A model generated the notes under the pieces. The model saw only the letters and a program-made list of their open reading frames with translations, ran no database searches and was not told the DNA's origin. This document shows, piece after piece, positions 55,572 through 63,039 of a stretch of 64,000 nt of DNA. Origin of the DNA: Prevotella disiens JCM 6334 = ATCC 29426 (GTDB taxonomy: Bacteria > Bacteroidota > Bacteroidia > Bacteroidales > Bacteroidaceae). A program made the translations under genes and the position numbers. How positions within the stretch are numbered: the stretch's first letter is position 1; every line of letters begins with the position of its first letter. The DNA is taken from contig NZ_BAIS01000004.1 in assembly GCF_000613345.1 (NCBI RefSeq), positions 1-64,000 on the forward strand, written 5' to 3'.

Positions 55572-56514
55572 TAATTTTAAAGCAAATCACAACTAGAACC
55601 ACTTAAAAGCCACACCAACCCCGATGGTTTTGCTAATGCAAAGATACTAATTTTAAAGCAAATCACAACAGTAGATATACATTGTAGTTATGCGTGTTAG
55701 ATGGTTTTGCTAATGCAAAGATACTAATTTTAAAGCAAATCACAACACGCGTGTTTTCCATCTCCAAAGTAAAAAAGATGGTTTTGCTAATGCAAAGATA
55801 CTAATTTTAAAGCAAATCACAACAGAAATACACCGCAGCAAGAGATGCACGTGGATGGTTTTGCTAATGCAAAGATACTAATTTTAAAGCAAATCACAAC
55901 ACCGATTACGATGTTATGTATTATAAAATAGATGGTTTTGCTAATGCAAAGATACTAATTTTAAAGCAAATCACAACTAACGTTGTACATTCATTCCATG
56001 AGTTCGGGATGGTTTTGCTAATGCAAAGATACTAATTTTAAAGCAAATCACAACTCACGTGCTTGTAACAAAAACTTTCCTTCTGATGGTTTTGCTAATG
56101 CAAAGATACTAATTTTAAAGCAAATCACAACAGCTTGATACCCTTGATATGGACGAGTTCCGATGGTTTTGCTAATGCAAAGATACTAATTTTAAAGCAA
56201 ATCACAACCATTGGCACTCACCTATACAAGAATTGTTGATGGTTTTGCTAATGCAAAGATACTAATTTTAAAGCAAATCACAACGGACTGTCAAAACTGG
56301 TAAAACGAGGACTGATGGTTTTGCTAATGCAAAGATACTAATTTTAAAGCAAATCACAACCTGCTAAATGAAAGTATAGATTTACTATCCGATGGTTTTG
56401 CTAATGCAAAGATACTAATTTTAAAGCAAATCACAACTTTGCAAAGTCTGATGATCTACATATATAGGCTGGTTTTGCTAATGCAAAGATGCTATGTGAT
56501 AGTATTTCTTACAA
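55557..56514 (-). CRISPR. CRISPR array, right segment (37 bp of split repeat, 11 full repeats, degenerate terminal repeat)
   Basis: This is the continuation of the same array. Bases 55557-55593 are exactly repeat positions 11-47. Full repeats start at 55623, 55700, 55777, 55854, 55931, 56008, 56085, 56162, 56238, 56314 and 56391. A final repeat at 56468 matches for about 23 bp with one early substitution and then diverges, as array-terminal repeats often do. With the left segment the original array had 37 repeat units and 36 spacers. The degenerate end is the 5' end in the inferred crRNA direction. In type II-C arrays transcribed towards cas genes this would be the oldest end, which would place cas genes to the left of the window; that placement is inference. 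Confidence 0.97.
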
Positions 56515-56553
56515 AATAAATGCTTTTGATTCTTGGATTTATAAAAATATGTG

Positions 56554-56561
56554 TATCTTTG
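56554..56561 (+). promoter_or_regulatory. -7 box of the bcp promoter
   Basis: TATCTTTG fits TAnnTTTG, 45 bp before the bcp start and 40 bp past the end of the degenerate CRISPR repeat. The -33 position (56531-56534) does not match TTTG; CTTGG nearby could serve. Confidence 0.55.
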
Positions 56562-56605
56562 TAAGTGGGATAACCCAAATATTATAAATAAATGAGGTAA
56601 GAATT

Positions 56606-57067
56606 ATGAATATAGGAGACAAGATACCAGAACTTTTGGGAATTGACCAAGATGGGAATGAAATAAAATTGAGTGATTATAAAGGTAAGAAAATTGTGCT
56701 TTATTTTTATCCAAAGGACTCTACTCCTGGTTGCACATCAGAGGCTTGCAGTTTTAGAGATAACTATGAACTCATGCAAAAGCGTGGTTATGCTGTAATT
56801 GGCGTTAGCGTTCAAGATGAAAAATCGCATAAAAAGTTTATAGAGAAGTACGATTTGCCTTTTCCGCTGATTGCTGATGTTGATAAGAAACTCAACGAAA
56901 CATTTGGTGTTTATGGTGAAAAGAAAATGTGCGGACGTACTTATATGGGTACTTATCGTACAACATTCATTATTGATGAGGAAGGTAAAATCGAAGAAAT
57001 TTTCACTCCAAAGCAGATAAAGGTAAAGGAACATGCTGAGCAAATTTTAAAATTAGGCGCAAAATAA
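56606..57067 (+). CDS. bcp: thiol peroxidase, peroxiredoxin Bcp/PrxQ
   Basis: 153 residues, the usual length of the family. The active site is FYPKDSTPGCTSEACSFRD, with the peroxidatic cysteine in PGCT and the resolving cysteine five residues on in EAC. Thioredoxin-fold strands are intact (YAVIGVSVQDEKSHKKF; FIIDEEGKIEEIF). It reduces hydrogen peroxide and organic peroxides in the cytoplasm using thioredoxin. It lies alone, first chromosomal gene after the array, with its own -7 box. Confidence 0.95.
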   Translation: MNIGDKIPELLGIDQDGNEIKLSDYKGKKIVLYFYPKDSTPGCTSEACSFRDNYELMQKRGYAVIGVSVQDEKSHKKFIEKYDLPFPLIADVDKKLNETFGVYGEKKMCGRTYMGTYRTTFIIDEEGKIEEIFTPKQIKVKEHAEQILKLGAK

Positions 57068-57077
57068 AAATATAAAA

Positions 57078-57872
57078 GTGAAGCAAACTATACGAATTAC
57101 CAAAGCCACGAAGGAGAAACTCGTGGCTTTTTCGTTGCTATACGAGCGAGAAACATTTCTCAATGGCGACCCATCGTGGTTCATGCACCAAGTAGAGGGG
57201 AAGGAAAATCAAGAGGTAATGGCATTTATGGCTGCGTGTCTTAGTTATGGGGCGCGCACGCAATTTATGCCCCGCATCACCTATCTATTAGAATCTGCAA
57301 AACAAGAGCCTTATTCTTGGGTGAAAAATAAGTGTTTTTTAGACGAAATACCCGATAATTCCGCTTGTTTTTATCGTCTTTATAGTAACCAAATGATGCG
57401 CCATTTCTTTTCAGCTTTGTCAGAGATGTTGAGCCAATATGGTAGTATTTCGGGTTATATAAAAGCCTTCGCAAGTAAAGAAAACTCATTGTTAGAAGGA
57501 AAAATTAGAGCAATCGTAGCCATTGAAGCCCTCTGTATGTTCTTTTCAGAGCGAAAAATAGAAGGAATTATACCTAAGAATACCAAATCGAGCTGCAAAC
57601 GTTTATGTATGTTTTTGCGTTGGTTAGTGCGCGAAAACTCACCTGTTGATTTGGGAATTTGGTGCGATTTCATCGATAAAAAGACATTGATAATTCCGTT
57701 AGATACACATGTTGTGAAGCAAGCAAACTATTTAAAACTTATTGACACCACATCAGCCACAATGAGCGTGGCACGCCGACTCACTGACGCACTGCTAAAA
57801 GTTTTTCCTGATGACCCTTTGAAAGGAGATTTTGCTCTCTTTGGCTATGGAATCAATCACAATACTTTTTAA
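57078..57872 (+). CDS. DUF2400 / TIGR02757 family protein
   Basis: 264 residues beginning at GTG 57078, 10 bp after bcp. The family features are DPSWFMHQVEGKENQEVMAFMAACLSYGARTQFMPRI and a C-terminal IPLDTHVVKQANYLKL with a final FALFGYG. This pattern belongs to the TIGR02757 group, which resembles the HhH-GPD DNA glycosylase fold; activity is unproven. Probably co-transcribed with bcp. The 244 bp to the next gene contain its promoter. Confidence 0.8.
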   Translation: MKQTIRITKATKEKLVAFSLLYERETFLNGDPSWFMHQVEGKENQEVMAFMAACLSYGARTQFMPRITYLLESAKQEPYSWVKNKCFLDEIPDNSACFYRLYSNQMMRHFFSALSEMLSQYGSISGYIKAFASKENSLLEGKIRAIVAIEALCMFFSERKIEGIIPKNTKSSCKRLCMFLRWLVRENSPVDLGIWCDFIDKKTLIIPLDTHVVKQANYLKLIDTTSATMSVARRLTDALLKVFPDDPLKGDFALFGYGINHNTF

Positions 57873-58067
57873 AAGTGTGGGTATGGTGTTTTGAAATAGG
57901 CTTTTTTAAAGTTCAAAACAGTGGGTTTTATTTTTGAAGGATATTGTGTTTTTGTAATATATTGAATACCAATTATGTATAATGAATGTGGATTCGTCGC
58001 CATACCCAATTTGTTTTTGTGAAAATTTAGAAGAAATTTTGCTATTACCTATTTATATATAGATTTT

Positions 58068-58098
58068 TTTGATTTATCTTTTTTTTGCAGTACCTTTG
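58068..58098 (+). promoter_or_regulatory. promoter of the envelope operon
   Basis: TTTG (58068-58071), 19 bp, TACCTTTG (58091-58098): an exact Bacteroidetes promoter, 18 bp before the ATG at 58117. The short leader is typical. It probably drives 58117 to beyond the window end. Confidence 0.85.
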
Positions 58099-58116
58099 TC
58101 GCAAATTTAGAGAAAG

Positions 58117-59989
58117 ATGAGTTTAAAGGCGATAAGCAAAGTGTTTGAGAAAGTAAGTTACCCGATATGGAGCAATTTTACTTTCTTCTTTTTCATGTAT
58201 CTGCTTGGTATTTTGGTTTCTTACGAGGAACTTCCTGCCAACCGAGATAATGTTGCTGTTTATAGTAATTTATGGTTTGAACTCTTCTTAGATGTGTACT
58301 TCGTCTGCTTGTTGCTTACTATTATTCCCAGAAAAGCAAGGCATTGGATAGCGTTTTTTTTTCGCATTTCTGGCGTATGTAGTGAGTCTTGCCGACTTGT
58401 TTTGTTGGGTGAAATTTCAATCTACGCTCAATCCTTCGATGTTGCTATTGGCTGCCGAAACCAATAGTCGAGAGGCTGGTGAATTTCTGAGTAATTATTT
58501 GAATGCCGATATTCTTACTTCGAGCGTTTGCTTGGTGCTTTTATTAGTGCTTTTTCATGTGTTAGTAGTTGTCTTTCAGCTATATAACAAACGAAATCAG
58601 GTAATTAAGGTTTCGAATTTATGGAAGTTTAAAACTATCGGAGTTCCATTGAGCGGTGTTGTTGTGGCGGTATTATTGGTTTGGTCGGCATGTGCGTCTT
58701 ATCATAACAAGCGTGAAATGTGTCAAATGTTTGGCATGCAGTCTATTGGAGATGTAGAGCATGAACTTACAACTGCCGAATGTGCCGATTTTTACCTGCC
58801 TACTTATCGCCTTGCATTTAGTATTTTTGCCAACGAATTGGCAGCCCAACAAGTTGATAGGCTGATTGAGGCAAAAGACCATGCAATGGTGGATAGTTGT
58901 TCGTTTGATGCTAAAAATATCGTGTTAATTGTTGGGGAAAGTATGGGACGTCACCATTCGCAGCAGTATGGTTACTTTATGGAGACCACGCCACGACAGG
59001 TTGCATTAGAAAAACAAGGGTTGTTGGTGCCATTCTCCGATGTTGTTGCGCCTTGGAACCTAACCAGTTTTGTGTTTAAAAACTTTTTCTCAATGCACGT
59101 CGTTGGGCAAAAAGGCGAGTGGTGCGACTATCCGCTCTTCCCACAATTATTCCGCAAAGCTGGCTATCATGTGTCATTCATAACCAATCAATTCTTGTCG
59201 AAAGCCAAAGAAGCGGTTTATGATTTTAGCGGAGGTTTTTTCTTGAATCACCCAGAGTTGTCTGAATCAATGTTTGATACCCGTAATACTCGTTTGTTTG
59301 CTTATGATGCAGGACTTTTGAATGATTATGACAATCATTTGAAATCTGAAAACAAAGAACATAACTTGATAATTTTTCATCTTATGGGTTCTCATGTTTC
59401 CTACAATCGTCGTTATCCTGCCGACAGAAAACATTTCAAGGCAAAAGATTACGCCGAGAAGCGTGCCGATTTATCCAAACAACGCCATTTTATGTTGGCC
59501 CATTACGACAATTCTATCTTGTATAACGATTCTATTGTCGACCAAATTGTAAAACGTTTTGCCGATGAAGAGGCTGTCGTAATCTATATGCCCGACCATG
59601 GCGAGGAATGTTACGAAGGAAATCGAGGCTTCATTTGTAGAAACCACTCGGCACAAATAGATTACGACTTGGCACACTATGAGTTTGAAGTCCCATTTTG
59701 GATATATTGTTCGCCAAAATATATCGCCAAACATCAAGATACTTTTGCACAGATAAAAGCCGTAAAAGATAAGCGGTTTATGACTGATGCGCTGCCACAT
59801 TTGTTGTTGCATTTGGCTGGAATCAAGGCAAAAGATTATCATGCAGAATACGATATATTGAGTCCGCAGTACAATGAGATGCGCCCACGAATCTTGAAAA
59901 ATACAACCAACTATGATGATTTGGTTGAGCAACACAAACGAAAAACGGTAAAACGTTACAATAATAGCGAAAATAAAAAGCAAAAATGA
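58117..59989 (+). pseudogene. phosphoethanolamine transferase-like sulfatase-fold protein (poly-T frameshift)
   Basis: About 623 residues after repair. The N-terminal part has about four to five membrane segments. The periplasmic catalytic domain has the nucleophile region IVLIVGESMGRHH and metal ligands in YMPDHGEE, plus HLMGSHVSYNRRYP. This fits EptA/CptA-type enzymes that add phosphoethanolamine to lipid A or core sugars. Frame one reads AFFFRISGV at a run of nine T (58354-58362); with eight T it reads AFFFAFLAYVVSLADLFCW and continues. The tract is either a consensus error or a phase-variation switch. Its stop overlaps the next gene by 4 bp. Confidence 0.85.
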
Positions 59990-61128
59990 AAACAGAAATG
60001 CAGCAAACCATATCGGGGAATAAGGTAGATAAAACGCTCAGTAGAACCGAATGTCGCATTTTGCGCGGCTTGGCAATCGCAGGGATTGTGCTCCACAATT
60101 ACTGTCATTGGCTTCGTCATGTGGTGCAAGAGAATGAATATCAATTCAATCAACACAATGTTGATTGGTTTAATCGTGTGATGGCACATCACTTTGACCA
60201 TTATACCCTCTTGCATTTGCTTTCTTATTTTGGGCATTACGGGGTTCCTGTATTTCTTTTCTTATCAGCTTACGGTTTAGTTATAAAATATGAAGTGAAG
60301 ATTCCACAAGAAATGGCTGTCAATCCCAGCTATAAGGAACCATCAATATTTAGCTTTTTTCGCTACCATTTCCTTAAATTGTTTCGCATGATGATTGTGG
60401 GCTTTTCTTGTTTTGTGCTTGTTGATGCCATCACACCTGGACCACATCGTTATCAAGTGTTGGATATTATAGGACAAATGGGACTCTTTAACAATCTTTT
60501 GCCCAATCCTGACGACATCATTTGGCCTGGACCTTATTGGTTCTTTGGTTTGATGATGCAACTTTATATTGTCTATCGTTTGTTTTTGTACAAGAAAAAT
60601 TGGACGTGGGTAGTGGCATTTATTGCGATTTGTACCGTTTTCGAGTTATTATGCGACCCAAATGGCGAAACAATTAATCGCTTGCGATATAACTTTGTAG
60701 GCGGCATGTTGCCATTCGGGTTAGGTTTGCTTTACGCAAAATATATGCGAAATTTGCATATATCAGCCTTTTATCTTATCTTTGTAATATCGTTCTTTGG
60801 AGTTTGGTACGGTGATAATTATTATTTTACATGGCTTTTCGTTCCGATGTTTATCTGCTCTTTGGTCGTAAGCTTTGTGAAAATTATCATGTCATGGAAC
60901 AGTAAAAACCCAGAATTGAAACTCGGTGTTGCAAATAAATCGGAATGGTTGGGTGGACTTTCAGCAGCAATGTTTATTTCTCACCCAATTACTCGTAAAA
61001 TCATTATACCAATTTCAAAGTCGGGCGACCTTTATACAGGATTGCTACTCTATGTCATTACGTCAATTTGCGTAGCGTGGCTTTTCAAAGAATTTATGAA
61101 ACAAGTGCCTTCACCTAAATTAAAATGA
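59986..61128 (+). CDS. acyltransferase-3-like membrane protein
   Basis: 380 residues, with about ten membrane segments. The N-terminal signature RILRGLAIAGIVLHNYCHW carries the conserved histidine of acyltransferase-3 proteins; FGHYGVPVFLFLSAYGL matches motif two. It probably transfers an acyl (for example acetyl) group to a surface glycan or lipid. The gene overlaps both neighbours by 4 bp (ATGA), implying a translationally coupled operon. Confidence 0.82.
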   Translation: MKTEMQQTISGNKVDKTLSRTECRILRGLAIAGIVLHNYCHWLRHVVQENEYQFNQHNVDWFNRVMAHHFDHYTLLHLLSYFGHYGVPVFLFLSAYGLVIKYEVKIPQEMAVNPSYKEPSIFSFFRYHFLKLFRMMIVGFSCFVLVDAITPGPHRYQVLDIIGQMGLFNNLLPNPDDIIWPGPYWFFGLMMQLYIVYRLFLYKKNWTWVVAFIAICTVFELLCDPNGETINRLRYNFVGGMLPFGLGLLYAKYMRNLHISAFYLIFVISFFGVWYGDNYYFTWLFVPMFICSLVVSFVKIIMSWNSKNPELKLGVANKSEWLGGLSAAMFISHPITRKIIIPISKSGDLYTGLLLYVITSICVAWLFKEFMKQVPSPKLK

Positions 61129-62162
61129 AGCTAAAGAATATAGAACTTGAAAATATAAGCCGCTTTCGTGGTGAATTAATGGGATTGGCAATTATTTTTG
61201 TCATACTCTTCCATGTGGGCTTATCACGCACCGATACTTTCTTTGGACTACGAAGAATAGGCAATATTGGCGTTGATATCTTCTTTTTTCTTAGTGGAAT
61301 AGGGCTGTGGTATTCGTGGACAAAGATGCCAAATGCGATGAAATTTTTGAAAAAGCGCATACTTCGCATTTATCCTGCATGGCTTTTTGTAGCAATGTTG
61401 TATTATATTCCTGATACCATTTGTCCACAATGGGTAAATCATGGTGGGCATTCTGCAAATTTAATCGATTTAATCGGTGATATAACAATTAATTGGGACT
61501 TTTGGTTGAATGGTGAATTAACCTTTTGGTACATACCTGCCACGATGATGCTTTACTTGGTTACACCTGCTTATTTGCGATTAATCATAAAGCACCCTGT
61601 GTATCGTTGGTTGCCCGTAATGATGATTTCATGGTGCGTTATGGTGGAATATGTCATTCCTTTTCGCCAATCTTTGTGGCATTTAGAAATCTTTTGGAGC
61701 CGTGTTCCTATTTATTTTATAGGATTAAACTTTGGAGTATTGGTGAAAGAAAAGAGAATGATAGATGCAAATTCACTCGGTTTAATCGGCTTTTCATTCG
61801 TAGCTTTACTTTCAACATGTGTCTATTTGGAGCAGCAACGACACGGAATGTTTCCACTTTTCTTGGAGCGTATGCTTTACATTCCGCTGACAATAACGAG
61901 TATCATACTTATTTGTGTTGCATTAGATAGAATACCTCAAGCTGTGAATAAGGCACTTGTTTTTATTGGTGGCATAAGTTTGGAACTTTATTTACTGCAC
62001 AATCACTTCGTTTTAATCTATATTGAACGATTGGGTTGGAGCTATTGGGCTAAGTTTTTTGCCACATTCATCATTGTTTTACCCTTTGCTTGGTTGCTGC
62101 ACAAAGGCACCGATAAGGTAGCAAGCTATCTGGAACATAAAATGAAAGGAGAAGAAAAATGA
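61125..62162 (+). CDS. acyltransferase-3-like membrane protein
   Basis: 345 residues. The core RFRGELMGLAIIFVILFHVGLSR carries the family histidine, followed by GNIGVDIFFFLSGIGLWYSW and about ten membrane segments. Related to but clearly distinct from the preceding gene; together they may add two modifications, or act on different positions of one glycan. ATGA overlap on both sides. Confidence 0.85.
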   Translation: MKLKNIELENISRFRGELMGLAIIFVILFHVGLSRTDTFFGLRRIGNIGVDIFFFLSGIGLWYSWTKMPNAMKFLKKRILRIYPAWLFVAMLYYIPDTICPQWVNHGGHSANLIDLIGDITINWDFWLNGELTFWYIPATMMLYLVTPAYLRLIIKHPVYRWLPVMMISWCVMVEYVIPFRQSLWHLEIFWSRVPIYFIGLNFGVLVKEKRMIDANSLGLIGFSFVALLSTCVYLEQQRHGMFPLFLERMLYIPLTITSIILICVALDRIPQAVNKALVFIGGISLELYLLHNHFVLIYIERLGWSYWAKFFATFIIVLPFAWLLHKGTDKVASYLEHKMKGEEK

Positions 62163-63037
62163 AAGAACTCATCACTTTGATTCGCCCCTATCAATGGATT
62201 AAGAGCTTGGTAGTGCTGTTCCCAATCTTTTTTGGAGGCGCTTTAGGACATTTCGATGCCTTATCCGAAGGTTTTATAACGGTGCTTTCCTTTTCGTTTG
62301 CATCATCTTCTATCTATTGTTTGAACGATATTATGGATGTGAATGATGACCGCAGACACCCTAAAAAGTGTAGTCGTCCCTTGGCATCGGGGGCAATTAG
62401 TATCAGTCAAGGCTATTTTCTGATAATTGCAATGCTTGCCCTTTCAATTTTATCTTTATCGTTTCTCCCTGAACGCCGTAATGAAACAGGAGCAATCATA
62501 GGGTTTTATTGGCTGCTAAATGTGGCTTATTGCCTTGCCTTAAAGCAGCATGCCATTATTGACGTATGTATCGTAGCGTTCGGTTTTGTGCTTAGAATCC
62601 TTGCAGGAGGTATGGCTACCGATATAAAATTGAGTAAATGGATTGTATTAATGACGTTTTTGCTCATGCTTTTTCTTTCGTTTGCCAAGCGCAGAGATGA
62701 TGTTTTGCGCATGAATGAAACGGGAGAAGCGCCTCGAAAGAATACCTATCGTTACAACTTAACATTTATAAATCAAGCGATAACGATTACTGCCAGCGTT
62801 ACATTGGTTTGTTATATCATGTATACGATGAGTCCTGAAACGATAGCAAACTTTCATACAGAGAATCTTTACCTTACGAGTATTTTTGTTTTATTGGGAC
62901 TTTTGCGCTATATCCAGTTGGCTGTTGTTGATAAAAAGAGTGGCGACCCGACGAAAGTTCTACTCCATGACCGCTTCATTCAGCTTATTGTATTAGGTTT
63001 TGGCTTAACTTTCCTCATCATAATTTATTTCTTGTAA
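62159..63037 (+). CDS. UbiA-family prenyltransferase, decaprenyl-phosphate phosphoribosyltransferase type
   Basis: 292 residues, with eight or nine membrane segments. The Mg/diphosphate motif N-D-x2-D-x3-D-x2-H-P-x-K is seen in LNDIMDVNDDRRHPKKCSRPL; the second acidic motif is FAKRRDDVLRMNE. This is the signature of the group that links phosphoribose to polyprenyl phosphate (Rv3806c type), rather than quinone or haem prenyltransferases. Product would be a lipid-linked pentose for glycan decoration. It is followed 2 bp later by a HAD phosphatase-GtrA fusion, the kind of partner expected for such a pathway. Confidence 0.82.
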   Translation: MKELITLIRPYQWIKSLVVLFPIFFGGALGHFDALSEGFITVLSFSFASSSIYCLNDIMDVNDDRRHPKKCSRPLASGAISISQGYFLIIAMLALSILSLSFLPERRNETGAIIGFYWLLNVAYCLALKQHAIIDVCIVAFGFVLRILAGGMATDIKLSKWIVLMTFLLMLFLSFAKRRDDVLRMNETGEAPRKNTYRYNLTFINQAITITASVTLVCYIMYTMSPETIANFHTENLYLTSIFVLLGLLRYIQLAVVDKKSGDPTKVLLHDRFIQLIVLGFGLTFLIIIYFL

Positions 63038-63039
63038 CA

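Noticed and set aside
55747-55776. Spacer containing TCCAAAGTAAA, matching the ICE leader motif
   Set aside because: An 11-base match is expected many times by chance between 36 spacers and a 54-kb element.
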